From Clostridia bacterium (lineage in GTDB: Bacteria; Bacillota; Clostridia; Christensenellales; UBA1242): 52,848 bases of DNA. The stretch covers positions 1 to 52,848 of the forward strand of contig JAGBFI010000018.1 of assembly GCA_017936585.1 (NCBI GenBank). Direction: 5' to 3'. The position numbers were made by a program, and so were the translations under genes. Each line of letters starts with the position of its first letter. Position 1 is the stretch's first letter. This document shows positions 34,636 to 43,810 of the stretch, one piece after another. The notes under the pieces are model-generated. The model saw only the letters and a list, made by a program, of their open reading frames with translations, did no database searches and had not been told where the DNA came from.

Positions 34636-37344
34636 TCAGCTGAAAAGTTGTTTTACATAGTCTTGAGCAATAATCTGTACTGTTGTTCTTGAGGTCGCGC
34701 CCGTAATCAAGAACGCCTGTCCTACGCCGGCAGTGACAATTGAGTTTTGCTCTTCTTCGTTGATTCCGCCCGATTTTTCATACAACTGCACCAAGTCATT
34801 GATGTCGGCTGGAGCAAGTGAGAAAATGAGGGAATATTGACACGCGTTAATAACAGCTGTTGATTGACGTCTGATTTCTTCCGTTCCAACAAAGTCGGAA
34901 ATGTTCTGAGTGATGACAATCTGCATTCCGCCATATTTTCTGATACGTTTTGCCATTTGCGCCATGAAATCCAAAGCGATTGGATATTTTGGATTGATGA
35001 AGATGTGTGCTTCATCCACGGCAACAATAATTTTTCTATTTTTGCGATATTTCTTGTTAAAATCTTTGTTGTTGATGATTTCGTTGTTCAAATATCTGAA
35101 CACCAAAAGCATCTGAGCATTTGTCAGCATTGCATTGTTTCCAGCAACCAATGACTGGAAGTTGAACGTAACAAAATTTTCGTTTGTTTCGATTGATGTT
35201 GGGCCGTTCCACAACGCACTGTTTCTTCCGCCAGACGCAAACTTTTTGATGTATGTTTCAACAGTCATAAGATTTCGAAGAGTGAATTCATCTTTCGCGG
35301 CTTTGATTCTTCTCAAAATCAAATCATAAAGTGCGTCAAATGTTGGATAGTCCTCAGGCTTAAGCTTCGCCAAATTGGTTCTGTAGTCAATCTTGAACTC
35401 TTTATACATGTCGATAATCAAAGAGTTGAGCACTTCGAATGCGTCCGCATTGATTCCTTCCAAAATAACTCTGAAGAATTGCTCCAAGAACTGCAAGTGT
35501 TGAGGGAAAGAGTCGTCCACTTTCTTTTCAACCTTTTTCTTCTTCTCGATTGGTCTGCCATATTCGTCAAATTCTTCTTCCTCATTTTCTTCCTCGTCTT
35601 CGGAAGCCTCCAAAGATGAAATAACGTGGAAAGGATTGATGATTCCGTGCGTTGAAGAACCAACGTCAATAAACTTTCCGCCCAAGTTTGCTGTCAGGTC
35701 TTTATATTCGTTTTCTGGGTCAAGAATGAAAATCTTACAGTTGTCCGCTGCAAAGTTTGTCAAAAGAGTTTTTGTTGCGTAACTCTTTCCTGAACCAGAC
35801 TTTCCGATGACCATCATGTTTGAGTTAACCCTTTCGCGGTCACGCTTAAAGAAGTCAACAAACACTGGATATTCATTGTCCCCAATGTAAATTCCATTTG
35901 GGTCTTGCAATGCATTTGAAATGAATGGGAATGTCGCTGCAAGTGTTGATGTTGGAATTCCTCGAAGATTTCCCTTCACAACATCCCTTCTTGACAGGTT
36001 TGAAGAAATAAATCCGTCAATTTGCCTTGAGAAAAGTTCGCTATATTTGAACCCCTGCTGCTTAAGCATTGCTCTGACATCTTTCTTTGCAGCATCCTCA
36101 GCCACGATGTAGGTATTGACATTGTAAAGTTGTTGGTTGTTGTTTTTCAAACTCATAAGCAGGTTTCTCAAGGTTTCAACGTGTGTTTGAAGTTCAATTT
36201 GAGTTGAGCTTCTGCCCGCTTTGTAAAGTTTTGTCTCCATTTCCATGATAGCTTTGTCGATTTGTCGTTCAGAATCGGATTTTGGAATTGGCTCAAATTT
36301 CATGACAACTTTTGTTCTGTCCAAAAGGAAGAATTGTGCCCCCCAAGCGTTTCCAACTTGCAAAGGATAGTCAATCAAGTTGAAGCAACGATAGCATTTG
36401 TCGTCCACAAAATATCTCGCAATGTTGAATTTCACTTTTTCAGGTGTCGCCCAGTTGACATATTCAGAAATTGGAGTGATTTCCAAATCTCTCTCATCAA
36501 AATCTTTGCCAAGATTTGCTTTCACAAACACAACAAGGTCTGTTCCTGTCAAAAGATTTGCTGTGATTGGGTTCAAAGATGCCGCCATAGCACTTATCAT
36601 TCCGGATGTCGTGTTTTCCAAAACCTCCATATCCTTGTCATAAACAACCAAATAGAAGTGGTCTTTGAAAACCTTAGATTGACGGTTCATAAACTCCATC
36701 AGTGAAACGCGTTCTTCAAAGATTGGCGCGCGGGCATCAATTTCTTCCTGAGAGATTTGCCCATCATATTGCATGTCATAAAGCACGTCATATTTGCTGT
36801 TTTCGTTGTGAATGTATCTGTCCAAAATCATTGGCTTTGAAACTTTGACAATGGAACAAGTTTGATCTGCGCTAAGTCTGCGAAGAGCGTTCGCAAAACT
36901 TTCAATAACGTTGTCTTGATAATATTCAGTCAAAAGTGTGAAAAACATTGGTTGAATTTCAATGACCTGCGCATAATACAATCCAAAGTCGATGAAACGG
37001 TCTTGATAAATTCCCTCATAAGCAATCATCTCTTTGATGTCAGCTTTCTTTTTCTCACCGTCCCCTTTTGAAAACTTTTTCTTCTGAACGGAATAACGAA
37101 GCAAGAAAATCAGCGTCACGTAAAACCTGTCATCATCGGCAAGTTTCAAAAACATTGAAGCCGCAATGATAACCCATGCGATGGCAATCCAAGGGCTGAT
37201 GTTTGTTCCGCCAACATAAAAGTTTGACAAAAACAAAATGATTGCCACGGCAATAAAAATAATCGCGAGCACAAGATCGAAGCCTGTGACACCACGTATA
37301 AATTCAGATCTAACTTTCGTTTTTCTTGGGATAACTCTGACCAT
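34636..37344 (-). CDS. PrgI-VirB4 fusion ATPase (TraC/TrsE-like)
   Basis: The 902-residue protein has two N-terminal membrane segments (about 21-40 and 48-66) of PrgI type, then the VirB4/TraC middle domain and a C-terminal P-loop domain with Walker A MVIGKSGSGKS near residue 515 and Walker B IIVAVDEAHIFI near 775. VirB4 ATPases power type IV secretion and conjugation; in Gram-positive elements PrgI and VirB4 are usually separate genes. An acidic-basic insertion (EDEEENEEEEFDEYGRPIEKKKK) lies shortly after Walker A. No relaxase, coupling protein, VirB6 or VirB8 homologue is seen nearby. GAGG precedes the ATG, and the giant lipoprotein follows. Either an element remnant or a dedicated envelope machine is possible. 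Confidence 0.85.
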   Translation of the reverse strand: MVRVIPRKTKVRSEFIRGVTGFDLVLAIIFIAVAIILFLSNFYVGGTNISPWIAIAWVIIAASMFLKLADDDRFYVTLIFLLRYSVQKKKFSKGDGEKKKADIKEMIAYEGIYQDRFIDFGLYYAQVIEIQPMFFTLLTEYYQDNVIESFANALRRLSADQTCSIVKVSKPMILDRYIHNENSKYDVLYDMQYDGQISQEEIDARAPIFEERVSLMEFMNRQSKVFKDHFYLVVYDKDMEVLENTTSGMISAMAASLNPITANLLTGTDLVVFVKANLGKDFDERDLEITPISEYVNWATPEKVKFNIARYFVDDKCYRCFNLIDYPLQVGNAWGAQFFLLDRTKVVMKFEPIPKSDSERQIDKAIMEMETKLYKAGRSSTQIELQTHVETLRNLLMSLKNNNQQLYNVNTYIVAEDAAKKDVRAMLKQQGFKYSELFSRQIDGFISSNLSRRDVVKGNLRGIPTSTLAATFPFISNALQDPNGIYIGDNEYPVFVDFFKRDRERVNSNMMVIGKSGSGKSYATKTLLTNFAADNCKIFILDPENEYKDLTANLGGKFIDVGSSTHGIINPFHVISSLEASEDEEENEEEEFDEYGRPIEKKKKVEKKVDDSFPQHLQFLEQFFRVILEGINADAFEVLNSLIIDMYKEFKIDYRTNLAKLKPEDYPTFDALYDLILRRIKAAKDEFTLRNLMTVETYIKKFASGGRNSALWNGPTSIETNENFVTFNFQSLVAGNNAMLTNAQMLLVFRYLNNEIINNKDFNKKYRKNRKIIVAVDEAHIFINPKYPIALDFMAQMAKRIRKYGGMQIVITQNISDFVGTEEIRRQSTAVINACQYSLIFSLAPADINDLVQLYEKSGGINEEEQNSIVTAGVGQAFLITGATSRTTVQIIAQDYVKQLFS

Positions 37345-37629
37345 AACTTCCTCTCTTGCATTTATGATACTACAAAGCGCCCCAAAAATACAAATAAATT
37401 GACAAAAAAATATATAATAATATATAAAAATATTTTTCGAATTGATTTTTAAATTTTTTAAAATATTTTTGCAAAAAACGCAATCGTCCGTAAATACAGC
37501 GTCAAGAAATATTTTTCATATTTTGTTTTATTTTTAAAAATGATTTTTATGCAATTTTTAATCAAAAAATAATAAAAAATGCCAAAAAATCAATAAAAAA
37601 TCAATTTTTTAAACATTTTTTTGATATTT
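37345..37629. other. Very AT-rich non-coding stretch
   Basis: Contains long A/T runs and ATATATAATAATATAT-like sequence but no supported gene or RNA. A weak promoter-like TTGTAT-18-TATCAT lies on the minus strand about 23 bases upstream of the VirB4-like ATG. Confidence 0.5.
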
Positions 37630-38286
37630 TTAGCGTTTTATTGCAAAAAACAGCTGATTTAATTTGTTGTGCTTTTTTGCCTTTTCAAACACATTTTTTG
37701 TCACAGTTTCATTTTTCAAAACAATCTTCTCATTGTTATATCCAAACACAGATTCACGTGCAACCTTGCCAAGATAAAAGTTTTGCGACAGAACAATCTT
37801 TTCTGGAACAGTTTTGTTTTCTTGAATTTGAACCTTCACTTCTGTCTCCGTTCGTGGAAAGACATTCTTCACCTCTTGCTTCTTTCGCTTTTTGAATGAA
37901 ACAAAAACAACATCTTTTCCAACCCTGTCAACATTCTTTGGCAAAAGCTCACACTTGTCTGTAACAAGTTTCACACATTTTCGTTTTTTATGCTCCACTT
38001 TTTGCACGCAGCCATAGAAATTTCCAACTTCATCCAAAACAGGTTTCCCAAAAACCGACTCTTCCCTGACTGCCGCAAATGTCAATTTTGAAACATTCTC
38101 CACAAGGAGAAAATCCTTTGCGACACAAGCAACATCTTCACATCTCAACAAGAATTCCTCTTCACTCTCTTCGTCAACAACATAACAACCAATCTTGTCC
38201 AATTTATCATCCAAAGCCAACCCCAAAACATATCCAAACCTTTTTCCACTCTCAAGTTCAATCACAATTTTTGAAATATTTTCCAT
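37630..38286 (-). CDS. PRC-barrel-like protein
   Basis: The 218-residue protein starts IVIELESGKRFGYVLGLALDDKLDKIGCYVVDEESEEEFLLRCEDV, which fits a PRC-barrel (the beta fold of RimM and YlmC/YmxH). A second, looser copy (ESVFGKPVLDEVGNFYGCVQKVE) begins near residue 76. The middle is Lys-rich, and a third segment, REEVFGYN-like (RESVFGYNNEKIVLKN), is near residue 180. There is no signal peptide or membrane segment. A GAGGGG ribosome site lies close to the ATG. It is upstream of the VirB4-like gene on the same strand, separated by 285 AT-rich bases, so a functional link is unproven. Confidence 0.6.
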   Translation of the reverse strand: MENISKIVIELESGKRFGYVLGLALDDKLDKIGCYVVDEESEEEFLLRCEDVACVAKDFLLVENVSKLTFAAVREESVFGKPVLDEVGNFYGCVQKVEHKKRKCVKLVTDKCELLPKNVDRVGKDVVFVSFKKRKKQEVKNVFPRTETEVKVQIQENKTVPEKIVLSQNFYLGKVARESVFGYNNEKIVLKNETVTKNVFEKAKKHNKLNQLFFAIKR

Positions 38287-38410
38287 CTTCCCCTCTTGTT
38301 AATTTATATGTTCCCCGCACTTATGATATATTCAAAAGTGCAAATAAACCCAAAACTTACATTTTTTGACATTTTTTTGACAGCTTTATGCAAAATTTAA
38401 GCCCAGACTT

Positions 38411-38439
38411 TTGACATGGAAAAATCGCTGTGATATAAT
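38411..38439 (+). promoter_or_regulatory. Consensus promoter of the DUF1858 gene
   Basis: TTGACA, a 17-base spacer and TATAAT on the plus strand, 23 bases upstream of the ATG at 38463. Confidence 0.88.
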
Positions 38440-38462
38440 ATCAAGCATAGGAGAAAAACAAA

Positions 38463-38663
38463 ATGAAAAAGAAAACAATCACAAAAGACATGACAATCGC
38501 TGAAGTTTTGAAAATGAATCCAAATTTGGAAGAGGTCTTTCTTGGTTTTGGAATGCACTGCATCTCTTGCCCAATGAGCCAAATGGAAACAATTGAAGAA
38601 GCTTGCCAAGTTCATGGAATTGATGTTGATTTTTTGATTAAGAAACTCAACGAAAACTTATAA
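38463..38663 (+). CDS. DUF1858 small redox-type protein
   Basis: The 66-residue protein follows the DUF1858 pattern: ITKDMTIAEVLKMNPNLEEVFLGFGMHCISCPMSQMETIEEACQVHGIDVDFLIKKLNENL. The pair Cys33 and Cys36 in GMHCISC is the disulfide motif of the family, which is often linked to hybrid cluster protein and iron-sulfur or nitric-oxide stress functions; no such partner is in this window. GGAG lies 9 bases before the ATG. The gene stands alone on the plus strand between two minus-strand genes, with its own promoter and terminator. Confidence 0.9.
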   Translation: MKKKTITKDMTIAEVLKMNPNLEEVFLGFGMHCISCPMSQMETIEEACQVHGIDVDFLIKKLNENL

Positions 38664-38692
38664 AGTTTTTGAAAATCATCGCAAAAAGAAAG

Positions 38693-38718
38693 AAAAACTG
38701 CAAAATTTTGCAGTTTTT
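38693..38718. terminator. Bidirectional terminator between DUF1858 gene and hflX
   Basis: AAAAACTGCAAAA / TTTTGCAGTTTTT is a perfect palindrome with A- and T-runs, serving the plus-strand gene ending at 38663 and hflX ending at 38726. Confidence 0.9.
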
Positions 38719-38725
38719 TTGTTTT

Positions 38726-39793
38726 TTAAAGCATTTTTTTGATAACATCTTTGAGTTGCTCCAAATTTGCTTTCTTTTTCACAGAAACCAAAATTTGATT
38801 TTGTTCAATTTCAATCGGCTTGTCAAGTTTGTCACACTTGTTCAAAATAACAAGTCTGTTTTGTGTTGCCCCAAGATCACGCAAGATACCATTTGTGATT
38901 TCAATGTTTTTCTTATAAAATTCATCGGAAACATCTACAACATGCAAGATTAAGTCAGCATTTCTCACTTCATCCAAGGTTGCCGAAAAGCTTTCAACAA
39001 GTTCATGAGGCAATTTGCTGATAAATCCAACCGTGTCAGTCAGCAAGCAAAATTCTCCATCTCCCAAGAACATTCTGCGGCTTGTTGTGTCAAGCGTGGC
39101 AAAAAGTTTGTCGTCCGCATAGATATTTTCCCTTGTCAACACATTGAAAAGTGAGCTTTTCCCAGCGTTTGTATATCCTCCCAAAACAACACTCTTGATT
39201 CCATTCTTTTCTCTCAAAACTTTGTTTTGTTTGCGGCTTGCTTTGATTTTTTCAATCTCGTTTTCCAAGGTGAGGATTTCTTTTTCAAGTTTACGCCTGT
39301 CAAGTTCCAATTTTGTTTCACCCGGACCACGCATTCCTGCTCCTTTGCCGCCAAAACGACCAAAGCTGCCCTGCATTGAAGACAAACGTGTCAGCAAATA
39401 TCTGTTTTGTGCAAGTTTAACTTCAATTTTTCCTTCGCTCGATTTTGCATTCAAAGCAAAGATGTCAATAATCAAAAGGATTCTGTCGAGCACCTTGATG
39501 TTGAGTTCTTCCGCCAAATTGCGAAGCTGCGAGCCAGTGAGTTGAAAGTCCACAACCAAGCAATCACAAGGATTTTCCGCTAAGAACGCTTTGATTTCTT
39601 CCAATTTTCCCGTACCCATGATTGTGCGTCTGTTGAACGCATCAATCCCCTGACTGAAAATTTTGACAACTTCCAAATCCGCAGAAAAACACAGTCTGCT
39701 TATTTCCGCAAACTGATAATCCTTGTCCGCATCTTTCTCAAGCGGACAAAATATGATTGCTTTTTCTTTGATTTCTTCTTGAATTTGATGCAT
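38726..39793 (-). CDS. hflX: GTPase HflX
   Basis: HflX is a ribosome-binding GTPase that splits stalled or idle 70S ribosomes. The 355-residue protein has the N-terminal HflX domain (GTGKLEEIKAFLAENPCDCLVVDFQLTGSQLRNL), the linker FGRFGGKGAGMRGPGETKLELDRR and a GTPase domain with P-loop GYTNAGKS, G3 DTVGF and G4 NKCDK. It lacks the C-terminal extension of the longer E. coli protein, as many Firmicute homologues do. ATG at 39793 is preferred over TTG at 39808, because the promoter's -10 box covers 39809-39814 and the transcript should begin downstream of that TTG. No ribosome site is visible. Confidence 0.93.
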   Translation of the reverse strand: MHQIQEEIKEKAIIFCPLEKDADKDYQFAEISRLCFSADLEVVKIFSQGIDAFNRRTIMGTGKLEEIKAFLAENPCDCLVVDFQLTGSQLRNLAEELNIKVLDRILLIIDIFALNAKSSEGKIEVKLAQNRYLLTRLSSMQGSFGRFGGKGAGMRGPGETKLELDRRKLEKEILTLENEIEKIKASRKQNKVLREKNGIKSVVLGGYTNAGKSSLFNVLTRENIYADDKLFATLDTTSRRMFLGDGEFCLLTDTVGFISKLPHELVESFSATLDEVRNADLILHVVDVSDEFYKKNIEITNGILRDLGATQNRLVILNKCDKLDKPIEIEQNQILVSVKKKANLEQLKDVIKKML

Positions 39794-39808
39794 CTTACTC
39801 ACGCTCAA

Positions 39809-39838
39809 ATTTTATCACACCCTCAAAACCTTTGTCAA
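39809..39838 (-). promoter_or_regulatory. Promoter of hflX
   Basis: TTGACA (39838-39833), an 18-base spacer and TAAAAT (39814-39809) on the minus strand. Only 15 bases separate the -10 box from the ATG, so the leader should be about 8-9 bases. Confidence 0.7.
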
Positions 39839-39839
39839 T

Positions 39840-39888
39840 AAAAAAATGAGGTCACCTTCTTGACTTGCAAGTTACAATCCAACCTCAC
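39840..39888 (-). terminator. Terminator after the PepSY-like lipoprotein gene
   Basis: On the minus strand TGAGGT (39887-39882) and ACCTCA (39852-39847) pair around an internal AACTTGCAAGT hairpin, followed by a run of T. Confidence 0.65.
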
Positions 39889-39973
39889 TTAAAGAAACCC
39901 AACAATCAAAAAAATGTCTTTTTATCAAAAACAACACTAAAATTTGTTAATTTCTTGCAGAATTTTTGAATTT

Positions 39974-40642
39974 TTAAATACTTTTTGCCAAAATTGAGCC
40001 GTCAACAGTTGAAATCACAACCGAATAATTTTCGTTCTGCGTGTTAACAACAGTGAAACACCAAAAGAAATCATCAAAGTTATTCGCTTTTTTGTCCAAC
40101 ACACGCAGATAGCACTCCGCGTTTAAATTGTTCCCACTTCGACCTTCAAGAATTCTATCTCCAAGCTCCCCACACGCAATTTCGATTGCTTTTTCGCTGT
40201 CAACAGCAAAGTCCTTTGACAAGTTTTGGAGAGTTAAATTTGTGTCTCCAAAAGCCACCGAAATTACCTCTCTGCCAGAAATCTCCCTTTCAAGGTCAAG
40301 CATATAGCAACCATTCAAGCCATTGAGTTCCATCTCCTTCTCTTCAACCTCACCATCAATCTTCACATCTATGCTGAGAATGTCATCCGCTGAAGTTTCT
40401 GCCAATCTCACACTCAAAAGTGCAAACTTCACCCTGTCTTCGCACTTTCCATTCATCAAATATTCCCCTTCACGCTCACCAGCGGAAAGCGTCACATAAA
40501 AATCATCGCACTCTGCAAAATAATAAACCCTTGTCCGCTCTGCCATATTTTCCTCAACTCGTTGCTCTGTTGTTTTTCCGCACGCAAAAAGCATAATCGA
40601 AAGCACACACAACATCAAGCAAAGAAGAACTTTTCTTTTCAT
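39974..40642 (-). CDS. Small lipoprotein, PepSY-like C-terminus
   Basis: The 222-residue protein has a type II signal peptide (MKRKVLLCLMLCVLSIMLFACGK; lipobox LFAC, Cys at residue 21). The body is beta-type. The C-terminal part (about 140-222) starts DSEKAIEIACGELGD and ends SVVISTVDGSILAKSI, which resembles a PepSY domain, a module found in peptidase inhibitors and envelope proteins. This assignment is tentative. GGGGG lies 4 bases before the ATG. It is divergent from the aldolase gene. Confidence 0.75.
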   Translation of the reverse strand: MKRKVLLCLMLCVLSIMLFACGKTTEQRVEENMAERTRVYYFAECDDFYVTLSAGEREGEYLMNGKCEDRVKFALLSVRLAETSADDILSIDVKIDGEVEEKEMELNGLNGCYMLDLEREISGREVISVAFGDTNLTLQNLSKDFAVDSEKAIEIACGELGDRILEGRSGNNLNAECYLRVLDKKANNFDDFFWCFTVVNTQNENYSVVISTVDGSILAKSI

Positions 40643-40708
40643 AATTCCCCCTCAAAAACTTTTTTTTACATTGAAATATATGTTTGTAAAATTTTCAAAA
40701 TGTGTTAG

Positions 40709-41674
<966 letters not shown>

Positions 41675-41680
41675 AATCAG

Positions 41681-42427
41681 ATGAAGGCAAAAGAAAAAAG
41701 CATACATGACGGACACAGAGAAAGGTTGACAAACCTCATATACAGATCAAAAATTGAAAATGTTTCCAACGTGCAAGCTGTTGAATATTTCCTGACCTAC
41801 ATCTTTCCTCGTGGTGATGTAAACCCTTTGGCCCACGCTCTGCTGGACAGATATGGCACTTTTGCAAACATCCTTGACGCGGAGCTGGCTGATTTGAAAA
41901 AAGTCAAAGGAATCAATGAGAGAAGTGCAATGAAGATATCTCTTTTCAAAGAAGTCATGCACCTATATTCTCTTTCAAAACTCAGCAAAAAAACCAGCCT
42001 TAAAAACACAAAGGAATTTGTCAATCACCTTTCAAAGCTTCTGCGTTTCAAGAAAACAGAAAATTTGATGATGTTTGCCATTGACAACAATGCAAATTTG
42101 ATTGAAACGCGAACCATGAACATGAATCAAGTGCGTTCGGTCGGAATTGACCCAGTTGAGGTTTTCAATTTCATTTTCAGCACAAAGGCTTCTCAGTTTG
42201 CGATTGCCCACAACCACCCTGGTGGCACTGCAAGGCCATCCCCAGACGACAAAGATGCCGCCGCGTATGTTCAAATGTTGCTGATAAATTTTGAGTGCAG
42301 TTATGTCGACAGCTACATTGTTGGCGAAGACGGCATTTACAGTCTCAAAAACGATGGTTTTATCGCGAAATATAAATCAAAAGATTCAATTTTGTTTGAC
42401 TTTTCTGACGAGTCGGAAGTCAAATAG
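41681..42427 (+). CDS. radC: RadC-family JAMM-domain protein
   Basis: The 248-residue protein has an N-terminal helix-hairpin-helix-like region (VKGINERSAMKI, about residues 75-87) and a C-terminal JAMM/MPN domain with metal motif HNHPGGTARPSPDD (His177, His179, Asp189). The family was named for DNA repair, but its true role is unsettled. The usual start region is shortened, with DGHRERL near the N-terminus as in many clostridial homologues. It is 6 bases after fba and followed by a strong terminator. Confidence 0.92.
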   Translation: MKAKEKSIHDGHRERLTNLIYRSKIENVSNVQAVEYFLTYIFPRGDVNPLAHALLDRYGTFANILDAELADLKKVKGINERSAMKISLFKEVMHLYSLSKLSKKTSLKNTKEFVNHLSKLLRFKKTENLMMFAIDNNANLIETRTMNMNQVRSVGIDPVEVFNFIFSTKASQFAIAHNHPGGTARPSPDDKDAAAYVQMLLINFECSYVDSYIVGEDGIYSLKNDGFIAKYKSKDSILFDFSDESEVK

Positions 42428-42483
42428 AGTCATAAAACGAAAAAACTGCAAAGTTACAAGTTTTTGAAATTATTGAAATAAAA

Positions 42484-42512
42484 CACACAATCGCTATTGA
42501 TTGTGTGCTTTT
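42484..42512 (+). terminator. Terminator of fba-radC
   Basis: CACACAATC / GATTGTGTG (9 bp, 6-base loop) followed by CTTTTG. Confidence 0.8.
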
Positions 42513-42553
42513 GTATTAATAATAATCTATCCGTGAACCTGATGGCTTTTTAT

Positions 42554-43036
42554 TTAAATCTCAATGTTTTCGCTTTCAATCTTTTTAACAAGCTCAAGGT
42601 CAGTTTTGTATAATTTAAGGTCTTCAAGTTCTTTTAATGTACACCATTTTAAGGACATATTATTATCAAATTCGCCTTCCAAGCCTTTTGCATTTAAATC
42701 GCCTTTTTCTATTTCACAAAGATAAGTGTATGAAACCCTTTTGTTAGGAAAGGTAACACCTTCAAATTTCCAATCAACTGAATAATATTCTCTATGCAAA
42801 TATTTAAGTTTAAAAACTTTTGCACCTGTTTCTTCTAAGACTTCTCTAATAATTGCTTGTCTTGTTGTTTCGCCATCATCAACCGAACCACCAGCAAACA
42901 TTGCCTTTTTGCCATTTTTTATAAGGGTTAAATATTTATCTCCATCTTTGATAATTGCACCAACTTTTCTTGTAAGTTTACCTGCTTTGTATTTTTCATA
43001 ATAAAATTTTGACTTTTCATAAAAATAATCACTCAT
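42554..43036 (-). CDS. Nudix hydrolase
   Basis: The 160-residue protein has a complete Nudix box, G50-(5)-E56-(7)-REVLEETGA (to residue 72), which binds magnesium and hydrolyses nucleoside diphosphates linked to another group. The substrate is not predictable. AAGGGG lies 7 bases before the ATG. The gene is more AT-rich than its neighbours and sits 11 bases after a broken SDR gene in a short segment that looks recently acquired. Confidence 0.9.
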   Translation of the reverse strand: MSDYFYEKSKFYYEKYKAGKLTRKVGAIIKDGDKYLTLIKNGKKAMFAGGSVDDGETTRQAIIREVLEETGAKVFKLKYLHREYYSVDWKFEGVTFPNKRVSYTYLCEIEKGDLNAKGLEGEFDNNMSLKWCTLKELEDLKLYKTDLELVKKIESENIEI

Positions 43037-43047
43037 AAGACTTCCCC

Positions 43048-43660
43048 TTATTTTAAAGAAAAACCGCCATCAACTGTCAGGATGTGCCCCGTGATAAAAG
43101 TTGCTTTGTCGCTTAACAAAAATTCAATAGCATCTGCAATTTCATTTGGTTTTCCAACCCTTTTAATAATTGAAAAGTCGGTTGTCCAACTGGAATCATT
43201 TCCTAGTCTTTCAGTGAGAGGAGTGTCAATCAAGCCCGGTGCAACAGCATTAACTCTAACTTTATCGCCCAATTTTCTTGCGAAAGACTTGGTCAGGGAT
43301 ATAATCCCCGCCTTTGTTGCTGAGTAAATTACTGCAAAAGGTTCTCCAATAATTCCATCAACTGATGTGAGGTTTACAATGCTTCCGTTCTTGGATGTTT
43401 CTTTAATAAGATTTCCAAATATTCTAAGACATCTAAAAGTTCCTTTCAAGTTAACATCAATGGTTTTGTTAATATTTTCATCTGTGATATCATCAATTCC
43501 ACAGGAAGTTGGAATAATCCCAGCATTTTAAATCAAACAATCCAATCTTCCATAAGTTTCAACGATAAAGTTTTTAAGTTCAAGCATGTCCTTTTCTTTT
43601 GTGATGTCTGCTGTGAAAACAGACAGTTTTGTTCTGTTTTTAATGTTAGAGACAAACTCT
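43048..43660 (-). pseudogene. Broken short-chain dehydrogenase (SDR) gene
   Basis: The intact 3' part (43048-43449) encodes the classical SDR C-terminus: GSIVNLTSVDG, catalytic YSATKAG and the ending GHILTVDGGFSL. Upstream, the same frame continues with FTADITKEKDMLELKNFIVETYGRLDCLI, then a TAA (complement of 43528-43530 region) where the first Asn of the conserved NNAG motif should be, then NAGIIPTS. The N-terminal TGxxxGIG cofactor loop is missing. A premature stop plus loss of the Rossmann N-terminus marks a decayed gene. The relic resembles FabG-like or sugar-alcohol dehydrogenases. Confidence 0.8.
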
Positions 43661-43768
43661 TCGCAATTCCTTTATTTGTTTTTTTTATCGTTATATTTAA
43701 AGTATAACATACTTTTATTAAATTTGTATTATAATTTTTGATAAATAAAATTTAATAAGATAAATCAA

Positions 43769-43803
43769 AAAAATCTAAACAAAAGCATGTTTAGATTTTT
43801 TTT
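43769..43803 (-). terminator. Terminator of htrA
   Basis: AAATCTAAACA / TGTTTAGATTT (11 bp, 6-base loop) with T-runs, 8 bases after the htrA stop. Confidence 0.88.
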
Positions 43804-43810
43804 GCAATCT

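Noticed and set aside
34636..37344. Evidence for a full conjugative element
   Set aside because: Only the VirB4-like ATPase is present. No relaxase, coupling protein, other channel gene or integrase was found in the window.
37399..37428. Plus-strand promoter TTGACA-18-TATAAA
   Set aside because: It lies in sequence that is almost all A/T, and no plus-strand gene follows; chance matches are expected there.
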